A stretch of 64,000 nucleotides of DNA, from contig JAGUCH010000005.1 in the NCBI GenBank assembly GCA_019096065.1, forward strand, positions 7,440,001 to 7,504,000, given 5' to 3'. Within the stretch, counting starts at the first letter, position 1; each line of letters begins with the position of its first letter. The notes below the pieces were generated by a model, which ran no database searches, had not been told where the DNA came from, and was given only the letters and a program-made list of their open reading frames with translations. Position numbers and translations under genes: made by a program. Source of the stretch: Paracyclopina nana (Eukaryota; Arthropoda; Copepoda; Cyclopoida; Cyclopettidae). Below, one piece after another: positions 1 through 10,217 of the stretch.

Positions 1-635
1 TTATGGCGAAATTTTTTTTAAATGTCAAACATTTTGCATTTTCAGCACTAAATCGAGTTTGATTTTCAGTCTTCAAAATCTGCTTTTTCACTAAAGTCGA
101 AAAAGCTTTAAAAGCGTAAGAAGCCTGTTTGTATTTTGAAACGTGACTTTTTAGGCCAGGTCGCCCCAGTGTGCTCAAAGTGCAGCATCACGCAAAAGTT
201 GGACAACCATTCAAAAGTGGGATTTTCGTGGAATGAGCTCACACAATTCAATGAGACTTTTTCGCGGCTTTTTCAAAAAAAATCACAATAGGGATTAAAT
301 AAAAATCTGCTCGCCTTGTAATTTGACTCCTCTCTTTAAAAAAAAAATTCGTGAAATTCGAATTCAGAGCACAAAAGTAAACAATTAGAGTTGGCCATAA
401 AAGAGTAAAGCGGAAGCTGAGAATGAGAAAATAATTGGCAATTCTTCTCTTTTACTGCTTTGCTCCCAGGATATCTACAATTACTTGAAATTGCTCCCTT
501 TTTTTGCCTGGTGTCAAAAGTGCACCCTTTAATGCCCAAAACTGCCACCAGGTGGCGCTGCAACACTCACTACCTACGCTACGCCACCTATTGTTGAAAA
601 TTGGCACTAAACAAATTTTTTCTCTCTCTTTCCAG
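1..635. other. Sequence upstream of the first recognised Dachs-like exon
   Basis: AT-rich DNA with no exon I can defend. It should hold either the 5' end of the Dachs-like gene or an intron of it, because the exon at 636 opens with a good acceptor (pyrimidine tract then CAG) and begins in the middle of a codon. A short open stretch around 155-300 has no recognisable protein similarity. The true start codon of the myosin gene is not identified. Confidence 0.5.
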
Positions 636-3600
636 ATGCAACTTCTCATAATGAAGACATTGGCAATCGACTGCAGAATGGTGGAAATTTTCACGACTCC
701 GGATTGCCCGAAATCAACCCAAATCATCGATACAATTCTAATTACAGAAATGGTGGGTCAACTCTTCCTTAATTTTGAAAAAACTGTGACTTTATTTGGA
801 GTTTTATAGGGGATTTTGAATACTTCACGCCTTCCGGATCTTCAAGGAGTCAATCCGGTCCTTTCGAATCTTCGAAGAGTCAATCCGGTCAAAATAACAA
901 AGACAATGCTGGTTCAGTCAGTTCAAGCAGAACTCAGAGCTCCAATGCAAGCCCAGCTTTGATGGAGCAAGGTCCAATCCGGATGCCTACATCGAACAAC
1001 CACCAAGGTCCAATCCGGATGCCAACATTGAACAACCCGCAAGGTCCAATCTGGATGCCAACATCAAACAACCACCAAGGTTCAATCCGGATACCAACAT
1101 CGAACAACCACCAAGGTCCAATCCAGATGCCACCGAACATCCCACCACCTCCAATTCCAATCGACAAAGATCCTTTGCTAAGGAATGGAAGACCAAGAAC
1201 TCCCATGGAAGAGAGAATCAAGAGGCGAGAACTATTAGCAGCCGAAGAAGCAAAGCGAAGTAAATTTGCTGAAGTCAATGACTTGATTCATCTGGAGCTC
1301 ACATTGAGCGAAGATGTCCTCATAAGAGCTTTGCAAGCAAGATTCTTCAGCCAAAAGTTCTTTGTAAGTCAATGTCTTTTCCCTTTATCTAAAATACTTT
1401 CAATTTTATGTATGATTGCAGACAAATGTTGGTCCCATTGTGATATCGATGAATTCTTTTATGAATGTTGGCAATCCTTTGACACTAGACTCAACAAAAG
1501 AGTCTTCGATGCACTGTCCTGAGTTGGAAAAGGTTGCTGAAGAAGCAGTGAGGCTTCAGAGTGAGACTGGTTATCCACAAGCCATTATTGTTTCTGGAGC
1601 AAGTGGAAGTGGCAAGAGTTTCACTGCAATGGTCTTGCTGAGGCAGTTGTTAAACTTGCTCAATGGAAGAAGTAGCGAAAGCTCTGACATGTTCAAGCAC
1701 ATGTCTGCTGCTTTCACTGTCTTGCGATCATTGGGATCAGCACAGACTGCCACCAATAAAGAGTCGTCAAGGATTGGACATTTCATCGAAGTCCAAGTGT
1801 CAGACAATGTTCTTCATCGCACAAAAATTCACTGTCACTTCCTCGATCAGGTATTCTGTTTAAACCATATTTAATTCAATCATTCAACCTTGGTTTGAAT
1901 CACAGGGAAGAGTGGTGAAACCTCCACCAACTGAGAAATCATACCACATTTTCTACCAAATGATGGCTGGTTTGCATCCGGATGAGCGTATCCAACTGGG
2001 ACTTGATGGTTACACGATAAGAGATTTGCTCTACCTGAGTCTTGGTGACACCAGACAGGAAGAGGAGGAAGATGCCAAAAGATTCAAGGAATGGAGAGCC
2101 AGCTTGGCCATCCTTGGCATTCCCTTCATGGATGTTGTGAGGGTGTTGTCAGCCATCCTTTTACTTGGCAATGTTGAATTTGCTCCTAGAGTTCTCGATG
2201 ATGCTTTCGGAGTGGAAGTCATTGGCAAAGAAGAACTACACTCAGCTGCCAAACTATTGGGAGTGTCGTCTACTGTTCTTTGGCAAGGTCTTACCACAAG
2301 AACTCATGCTGTCAGAGGTCAATACGTCAAATCAACATCAGACTCACATCAGTGCAAATCGACAAGAGACGCTTTGGCCAAAGCGTTGTTTTGCAGAACT
2401 GTTGCTACAATTGTGAGAAGGGCTAACAGTTTCAGGTCTATGAGTTCTGAATCGTATGATGTAGCAGAAGTTGCAAGTTATCGTGCTGCGTCAACAGTTG
2501 GGGGGACTTCCCATTCCGGAAGATCAAGCCGATCCATCCAGATGTTGAACAATGCTTTGCGACAAGCCAATGATCAAGGCTTCATTGGCATCCTAGACAT
2601 GTTTGGCTTTGAGGATAGCAAGCCCAGCCAGTTGGAACAGTTGTGCATCAACTTGAGTTCTGAGACGATGCAACACTTCTACAACACCCACATCTTCAAG
2701 TCTGCGATTGAGACTTGTCGCGAAGAAGGCGTCGACACCGGTGTGGTCATCGACTATGTCGACAATGTGCCATGTATTGATCTCATCTCTTCTCTGGTAA
2801 GCCACATCAAAAGGATGATTCAAACTTATTTTATTCATTATACATATTTACAGAGAACTGGTCTTCTGAGCATGCTTGATGTCGAATGCTCGGTCAAAGG
2901 AATCCCTGCAACGTATGTGCAAAAGGTCAAGGTTCAACACAAGGACAATCCAAAACTCTTCGAGCCCAAGCACTGTGATATCACCAGGACTTTTGGCATT
3001 CACCACTATGCTGGATCAGTTGTCTACGACACCAGTCAGTTTCTGGAGACGAACAAAGACGTCATTGCTGACGACATTGTCAGTGTCTTCTCTCGTGAAC
3101 ATTGCCAATTTGGCTTTGCCACCCACCTATTCAACAGTGAGCTCAAGAGTTCAGACATGTTGCCAAGGGGGGCAAGCTTCCGTATTTCTCCATCGACAAG
3201 TCATCAATCGAACAAGTCTGACGTGATGACACAAAGTGATGAACCAATGTCTACCTTGACGCAAGACTTCCACACAAGGTTGGACAACCTTCTGAGAACC
3301 TTGGTCCATGCCAAGCCCCACTTTGTCAGATGTATTGCACCCAATGAGCATGACTCAGAGTCTGAGTTTGACCGTACCCATGTGGGCAACCAAGTGAGAT
3401 CCTTGCAAGTTCTCGAAACTGTCTGCCTCATGTCGAGAGGCTTTCCTCATCGCTTGAGGTTCAAGGCTTTCGTTGCAAGGTATGGACTATTTGCGCCTAG
3501 AAGTCATCTGAGTCGAATGGATGACAAAGCACTACACGACTGTCAAATCATCCTTCGATGCTTTGCAAGCATGACCAACAACAACCAAAAATGGGCTCTT

Positions 3601-4268
3601 GGAAGAAAGCATGTTTTTCTCAGCGAAGGCGCAAGACAACACTTGGAGTCATCGAGAAGTCACCTAAGAGCACAGAGTGCAACAAGGATTCAAGCCTACT
3701 TCAGGGCTTACATTGTTCGAAGAAAGCTCCAGAAGAGTGCCAAGACTATGTCTAGCAACTTGACAACATGTCCTCAAATGCATCAAAGGGGTCAGAGGCC
3801 AAAGCCAATCAGTGGAACTCCCCCTCCTTGGAATGACCTACACAATGACCGGTGTGACCTGAAGACCATTCAACAAACTTGCTTGCTCTTTGGCCTGGAC
3901 TTGGTGAATTATTTTTACAATTTATATGTTTTGAACATTGTTTATTTTGGTTGCTCTTTCAGGAGAGACCTCCACCTGTTCCACCTAGCAGACCTTACAC
4001 TGTTGTTGGTGGGAAAAAGGTGACTTTTCCCCAATCCAGAACCTTGCAGAGATCCTTTCCAGGTATGACATCTTTATGTTTATCATTGGATACATGTTTT
4101 TATATCTTTTATATAGATGACTCTGAAGAGGATGATGTTCTTCTCAAGAAGGGAGAAGTTGTTGTTGTGATTGGGAACTCTTCGCTGAGAGGACATCTAG
4201 TGGTGGAAAAGTGCAACCATACCATACACATTCCCTTTCATTACCTGGAACTTCAACAGCCCTTATAA
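636..4268 (+). CDS. dachs: Dachs-like unconventional myosin (class XX), 5' partial
   Basis: Seven exons: 636-752, 810-1363, 1422-1850, 1906-2796, 2854-3903, 3963-4062, 4117-4268. All junctions are GT-AG, the phases agree, and 1096 residues are read up to TAA. Residues about 1-150 are low-complexity and include a 12-residue repeat (QGPIRMPTSNNH type). The motor domain follows: P-loop-like SGASGSGKS, switch-I-like NKESSRIGHF, switch-II DMFGFED, the QLCINLSSETMQHFYNTH region, the actin-side HFVRCIAPNEHD and an SH1-helix equivalent VLETVCLMSRGFP. One IQ motif (TRIQAYFRAYIVRRKLQ) comes next, then a proline-rich stretch (ERPPPVPPSRPY) and a short acidic, SH3-like C-terminus. Dachs proteins act in Fat/Dachsous signalling, planar polarity and Hippo control, and are thought to be poor or inactive ATPases. 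The altered P-loop and switch I fit that. The assignment rests on recalled family features; another divergent class is possible. No canonical AATAAA is seen just after the stop; AATATAAAT near 4288 is a weak candidate. Confidence 0.82.
968..1147 (+). repeat. In-frame 36-bp coding minisatellite in the Dachs-like gene
   Basis: Five imperfect tandem units of 36 bp encode 12 residues each (QGPIRMPTSNNH and variants, the last one diverging into a proline-rich stretch). The period is a multiple of three, so the reading frame is kept. It lies in the disordered N-terminal region ahead of the motor. Confidence 0.85.
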
Positions 4269-4570
4269 TAACATGTCTTTGTCTGAAAATATAAATCTAG
4301 TCATAAATGATATTTCCTAGCAATCTAAATTAAAATTAACATCTTTAAAAAACTGAGTCATTTACTCTCTTCTGAGAGCTGACTCAACATTCTTGGCACA
4401 CAGCTGAGAATTTGAAGAGGCTGAGTCAACCCCAGCATTTTGTAGATACTTGCAAAATCTACATGTTAGGTTTGACTCATTGCCTCAAATTCTTAGCACA
4501 GCTCAGCTATGGGTCAAAAATGTTGAGTCAGGTCTGAGAAGCAAAAAAATTACTATTTTTTGTTTTATTT
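4269..4570. repeat. Imperfect inverted repeat between the Dachs-like gene and the kinase relics
   Basis: Sequence from about 4371 (GCTGACTCAACATT) is imperfectly complementary to sequence ending near 4540 (ATGTTGAGTCAGG), with a small central palindrome TGTAGAT...ATCTACA. The right arm resembles the upstream part of the kinase-derived repeat units that follow, so the left arm may be an inverted piece of the same unit. Confidence 0.55.
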
Positions 4571-5340
4571 CAGTTTTATTGTGGTCTACTAGAACTATTT
4601 TGTAGTCTCTCCCAAAATGTATGCAGTATTTAGTACATGCAGACAAAATCTTGGTGCAACAAACATCGATGGATTTCAAGCAAATGATTACCTAGATTTG
4701 CTATATACACAGCAAAAGAATCATTCATCGCTAAGTTTCTGAGCTTGGACTTGACATCATATATAAAAATAGACTCATAATTATTTGCAGCAAGTTTCTC
4801 AGCTTGGACCTGATATCAAATATAAAAACAATATCACAATTACTTGCAGGGACCTTAAGCTAGCTAACATGTTCATTGAGCTGAAGGGTCCGATAAAAAT
4901 TGGAGATTTGATCCTTGGAGAATAGCTCAAAAGCTAAAACATTCGCTGGTACACACTTTTTCATGGCCTATGGACAATTGAGTTGCAAACGTTACAACAG
5001 AAAAACGGACATTTATTCATTTACCAAAATCCTGGCATTCTTAATTGGCAATTCCAGATCCCACAATGATAGTTAGAGAACTATCCAAAAGCCTTGAGAT
5101 GCCAAACAAGCAACCAAGGCCAACTTGGCAAGCTCATCCTAAAGATGCTCAGTGGTAAGCCTAATGATAGGCCAGAGGCATGGAAGAGATTTGGGCTACA
5201 TATTCGATGTCACACAAAAGTTATAGACACCTGGAAAGTAGACCAAATTAATTTAAATGAAAATAGGTGGCAAAATGAGGATTTGGCAATTTTGAGGAAT
5301 TTCTCCTGCCTATAAAACTTGAATTACAACATGAGGAAAT
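4570..5340 (+). pseudogene. eIF2-alpha-kinase-like fragment, copy 1 (tail type I)
   Basis: The conceptual frame gives YIHSKRIIHR (helix E to HRD) near 4708-4737. A presumed intron ends in TTGCAG, then DLKLANMFIELKG from about 4850 and, broken by frameshifts, AGTHFFMA near 4950. The C-lobe end is readable at 5094-5220 (LSGKPNDRPEAWKRF). The motif set YIHSK-(K/R)-(L/I)IHRDLK, KIGD and THFFMAPEQL recalls the PKR/HRI/PERK group. Stops and frameshifts, and no glycine loop or catalytic lysine in sight, mark it as a relic. Confidence 0.7.
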
Positions 5341-5519
5341 GAAATCAATTCAGACTTTTCAAAATTGTTCAAATATTCTTAATTTGGTCATCTCAATCTG
5401 GAACTGGCTGAGCTGGAGTGTCATTTCATCCCAAACATAAAAATGGTATGAAAATGTGATGGTACGCTAGGAAATTCCCTTTCACCTGCACGAAAAATGT
5501 ATCTGCTTGAGATACTTTG

Positions 5520-6180
5520 TATTCTGAAAATCTACAGCTGCCTCAATTTTTTCGCAGAGCTCAGTGACGGGTCAAGAAAACTATTTGTGAGCAGCATTTT
5601 GTACATGCAGACAAAACTTTGTTGCAATGATGGAAGTGTTTCAAGCAAATCATTTCCTGCATCTGCTATATCCACAGCAAAAAAAGAATCATTCATTGCT
5701 AGGTTTCTCAGCTTTGACATGATATCATATTAAAAACAAAATCACAACTACTTTTGGGGGCCTAATGCCAGCCAATATATTCATTGGAGAGAATGGCCGG
5801 ATCAAAATTGGCGATTTAGTTCTGTCCAGATGCCTGGAGAAGAGCTCAAAAGCTGAAACATTTGCTGGCACACACTTTTTCATGGCCACTGAGCATTACA
5901 AACAAACATTACAAACATTACAACTATAAAATGGACATTTACTCTTTTGCCAAAATCCTGGCGTTCTTTATAGGCAATTTCAGATATCACCAGCCAGCTC
6001 ATTTTGAAGATGCCCAATTGGAACATTGATAAATTTGGTTGGAAAAAATTTAGCGATGATTGGATAATACAAAGATAAGTTACCTCAGTCAGGATAAAAA
6101 ATTGAATTAAACACTTCAACATGAAGTATTTACACATCTTCACAATATTTGTGTTGATTGATAATGTATGTTGGATATAA
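5520..6180 (+). pseudogene. eIF2-alpha-kinase-like fragment, copy 2 (tail type II)
   Basis: It carries an ILYMQ-like stretch near 5598, a helix-E region near 5650-5695, then MPANIFIGENGRIKIGD from about 5766 and AGTHFFMATE, where the APE motif has become ATE. A stop follows in the activation/P+1 region. Its downstream module, ending near 6170, differs from copy 1 and is shared with copies 3 and 5. No intact coding capacity. Confidence 0.65.
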
Positions 6181-6690
6181 AGTTAAAATTACAATTACTT
6201 TTGGGGGCCTAATGCCAGCCAATATATTCATTGGAGCGAAGGGCCGGATCAAAATTGGAGATTAATTTCTGTCCAGATCCTTGAAGAATGGCTCAAAAGC
6301 TAAAACATTCGCTGCCATACATATTCATTGCCACAGAGCTATTGAGTCGCAAACGTTACAACCCAAAAACAGATATTTGCTATTTCGCCCAAATCCAGAG
6401 TTCTTAATGGGCAATTTCAGATCCCACAATGATAGTTTGAGAACTATCTAAAAGCCTTGAGATGCCAAACAAGCAACCATGGCCAACTTGGCCAGCTCGT
6501 CTTAAAGATGCTCAGTTGGAACCTTGATAAATTTGGTTGGATAAAAATTTAGCGATGATTGAATAATACAAAGATAAGTTACTTCAGTCAGGATAAAAAA
6601 TTGAATTAAACACTTCAAGATGAAGTATTTGCACATCTTCACAATATTTGTGTCAATTGATAATATATTTTAGATCTGAAATTTGGGTAT
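6181..6690 (+). pseudogene. eIF2-alpha-kinase-like fragment, copy 3 (truncated, tail type II)
   Basis: It begins directly with the catalytic-loop exon (PANIFIGAKGRIKIGD-like, about 6205-6265). The helix-E exon is missing. The activation segment is broken and the type II downstream module follows from about 6510. It is the shortest copy of the array. Confidence 0.6.
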
Positions 6691-6924
6691 TACTATAAAA
6701 AAGATAATCATATAACCATGCAAACAGTTCTAAATTAAGAGCATGTACAGTAAGCAGAACCCATTTTAAACAAGAAATTCTTGCCTTGTTTTAGTTTCAG
6801 CCTGTTTCTTCAGAGAACATAAAGCTGTGGACGAATTGGATTAGCTGGACCTTTTAAGTCCAACTAGATTTAAAGTCTATTCATCATTTTATCTCAATTA
6901 ATTTTACTTTACATGAAGACTAAA

Positions 6925-7660
6925 CCTTAGATCAATCATGGAAATATTTTCTACAAATAGTTTCCTTGATTTGCTATATACACAGCAAAAGAATCATACA
7001 TCATTAAGTTCCTCAGGTTGGACCTGATATATCAAATATAAAAACAATATCACAATTACTTGCAGGGACCTTAAGCTAGCTAACATGTTTATTGAGCAGA
7101 AGGGTTCGATAAAAATTGGAGATTTAGATCTGCCCAGATCCTTCGAGAATAGCTCTAAAGCCAACACATTTGCTGGCACACACTTTTTCATGGCCCCTGA
7201 GCAATTGAGTCGCAAGCCTTATGATAAAAAGACTGATATTTACTCATTTGGCAAAATCCTGGCTTCCTTAATGGGCAATTTCAGATCCCACAGTGATAGT
7301 TAGAGAACTATCGAAAAGCCTTGAGATGCCAAACAAGCAACCATGGCCAACTTAGCCAGCTCATCCTAAAGATGCTCAGTGGTAAGCCTAATGATAGGCC
7401 AGAGGCATGGAAGCTATTTGGGCTACATATTCGATGTCACACAAAAGTTATAGACACCTGGAAAGTAGACCAAATTTATTTAAATGTAAAATAGGTGGCA
7501 ACATGAGGATTTGGCAATTTTGAGGAATTTCTCCTGCCTATAAAACTTGAATTACAACATGGGGAAAAGAAATCAATTCAGACTTTTCAAAATTGTTCAA
7601 ATATGCTTAATTTGGTCATCTCAATCTGGAACTGGCTGAGCTGGAGCGTCATTTTGGCAC
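6925..7660 (+). pseudogene. eIF2-alpha-kinase-like fragment, copy 4 (best preserved, tail type I)
   Basis: The helix-E exon reads QSWKYFLQIVSLICYIHSKR near 6935-6990. After a presumed intron ending TTGCAG, an open stretch from 7066 to the TAG at 7301-7303 encodes DLKLANMFIEQKG, KIGDLDL, AGTHFFMAPEQL and KKTDIYSFGKIL. This covers the catalytic loop to helix F. The magnesium-binding DFG is replaced by DLD, so activity would not be expected even if it were expressed. The type I tail with NDRPEAW follows near 7390. Either a recent pseudogene or a 3' fragment. Confidence 0.7.
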
Positions 7661-7789
7661 CTGTAGAGGCAGAACTCTTCAAGATAACACCCATTCAAAA
7701 TAGGTGACTTTTATTATCCCAAACATAAAAATAGTATGAAAAAGTGATGGTCTTTTAGGAAATTCTTTTTCACCTGCAAAAAACAGTAT

Positions 7790-8530
7790 CTGCTTGAGAT
7801 ACTATGTATTCTAAAAATCTACATGCTAGGGTTAGCTCAGCTGCCTCAAATTTTTCGCAGAGCTCAGTGACGGGTCAAGATAACTGTTTGTGAGCAGTAT
7901 TTTGTACATGCAGACAAAACTTTGGTGCAATCGTGGGAATATTTTAAACAAATAGTTTCCGATATTTGCTATATCCACAGCAAAAAAATAATTCATCGCT
8001 AAGTTTCTCAGCTTGGACCTGATTTCAAATATAAAAAAATACACAATTACTTTTGAAGGCCTAATGCCATCCAATATATTTATTGGAGAGAAGGGTCTGA
8101 TCAAAATTGGAAATTTAGTTTTGTCAAGATCCTTTGAGAAGAGCTCTAAAGCTGAAACATTTGCTGGCACACACTTTCATTGCCACTGAGCAATTGAGTC
8201 GCAAACATTACAACTATAAAATGGACATCTACTCTTTCGCCCAAATCCTGGCTTTCTTAATACGCCGTTTCAAATCCCACAATGATAGTTAGGGAACTAT
8301 CTAAAAGCCTTAAGCCCAAACAAGCAACCATGGCCGACTTGGCCAGCTCACCTTCTGGATGCTTGGTTGGAACCCTGACAAATTTGGTTGGAAAAAATTT
8401 ATTGATTATTGAGTAAGCCAAAGATAAGTTGGCTCAATCAGGATAAAAAATTGAAATAAACACTTCAACATGAAGTATTTAAACATCTTCACAATATTTG
8501 TGTTGATTGATAATATATTTTGGATATAAA
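7790..8530 (+). pseudogene. eIF2-alpha-kinase-like fragment, copy 5 (tail type II)
   Basis: The frame around 7912-8004 gives DKTLVQSWEYFKQI then CYIHSKKIIHR, the clearest match to the region before HRD in eIF2-alpha kinases. The next exon is degraded (MPSNIFIGEKGLIKIGN near 8062, then stops). The type II tail follows from about 8355. Copies 4-5 repeat the order of copies 1-2 about 2.2-2.3 kb further on. Confidence 0.65.
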
Positions 8531-9760
8531 ATTAAAATTACAGTAAGCAGAACCCATTTGAAAACAAAAAAAAATATTGTTATGTTTTACTTTAAGCTTG
8601 TTCTGCAGAAGTAGACTTAGTCAAATCTACTGTGAATTGTTAATTTTTTTTAATGAGGCAAATGGCAAAATTGTTGCTCCATCTAGAGGATTTTTTGATA
8701 AAATCACTTCAGCCTGTGTTAATACTTAGGCATGAAATTTGGAATGTTTCAATTTGGGAAATGTCAAAAAATGCACTAATTTGGGCGAAATTTGGTAAAA
8801 TAAATATTTAAGCTTGGTGACGGTTCAATACATTTCTTGTATTTCGTAATGTATTATTGTAAAAAAACAAATTTCCTTTGGAAACTCCAGAATTTTAGAG
8901 AGTTCCGAATTAAGCGCATGCACGGTAAATTTGATAAATTGGCTTAAACAATTTAAAAACCATCAACGTTCACAATTTTTGAGAAGATGAATTTTGGTTT
9001 TGCAGAGGGAAATTTGATATTTTAAAAGAATCTAACTAAATATTTCTGAATGTGTACAAAATAATTATTTTTTAGGAGTAACAAATTGAAAGTATACTTT
9101 TACCTTTTGTCGTCGAACTCAAGTTATCAACTGAAATTTGGTGCATATTTCACCACGTAAACCGCCTACTGATAAGAAATTTCTTTGTTTGGAGCTAAAC
9201 TAAAAATGTTGCCAAAGTGAGGCAAATTTATGCTTGTTAAATAAAAAGTTTAAAAAAAACTAATTTAAACATCTGAATACACCTTTTGCCCACTTTAAAA
9301 AAGTAAATTATTTACATTAATAATCTTTAAAAAATGGGAACTCGTATGGGAACTAATATTGTTCTAATATGGAGCAATTATTATTTAAAAATATTTTAGA
9401 ATTTATGAATGTTAGCCGCTCTTTGTTTTCTGTGATTTTAATGCACGGCTTAGAGATAAGAATTATGCAGCTTGGGGAGCGTTTTGTTTACTTTTCCCAG
9501 CTTGGCATTCATTCTAGGTTATGTTTGCATTTATTTATCTGGCTTTTTCCAAATTGGGGACGAAAACGGCCAACACGCAATAAGTGGGACTGAATTGAAG
9601 ACTTAAAAATGAATGATGGCAATGTCGCACCAACAGCAAGGAATCTAAAAAGATCTATTGATCCAAAGATCTGAAAAGCTTTGAGGATCAAACTGAGCAT
9701 GATGCGCATTGAGTCATAACTAAAAATTGAAACGCAGGCAAATATTCATTCAAAAAATGA
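8530..9760. other. Intergenic AT-rich DNA, no gene seen
   Basis: No exon with recognisable similarity on either strand. The longest open stretch (9369-9593, plus) has no family features and reads like chance. Confidence 0.6.
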
Positions 9761-9764
9761 AACA

Positions 9765-10190
9765 AAGAATTTGGTGATCATTGTTGAGGATCTAAATTGG
9801 TGCCTAAGTTGAGGATCTAATTGATGATCAAAGATGAGGATCTAAGTTGATGATGAGAGTTGAGGATCTGAGTTGTTTAGCTGAGGATCTAAACAGATGA
9901 TCTAAATTGGGGATTTATGTCAAGGATCTAAGTTGATATTAGAAGTTGAGGATCTATGCCAAGGATTTAAGGTGATGATCTAATTAGAGGATCTACATTG
10001 AGGATCTAAGTTGAGGATCTAAGCCGGGGATCTAAATTGAAGATCTTAAAGGAGGATCGGTGCCAAGGGTATAAGTCAAGGATCTAAGTTGAGGATCTAA
10101 CTTGATTATCTAAGTTAGTGATCTAAACAAAGGATCAATAGAGGATCTAAGTTAGGATCTAAATTGAGTGTCAAAACGGAGGATCCATTT
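9765..10190. repeat. Degenerate GAGGATCTAAGTT-type array
   Basis: Dozens of GGATCTAA words spaced roughly 13-20 bases, with variants such as TTGAGGATCTAAG, just downstream of the receptor-like gene on the minus strand. Confidence 0.85.
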
Positions 10191-10217
10191 TTTATGGTTA
10201 TCCACAGAGCTCTTGAT

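Noticed and set aside
155-300. Possible additional upstream exon of the Dachs-like gene
   Set aside because: An AG acceptor and open frame exist but there is no similarity, no good donor and no phase evidence.
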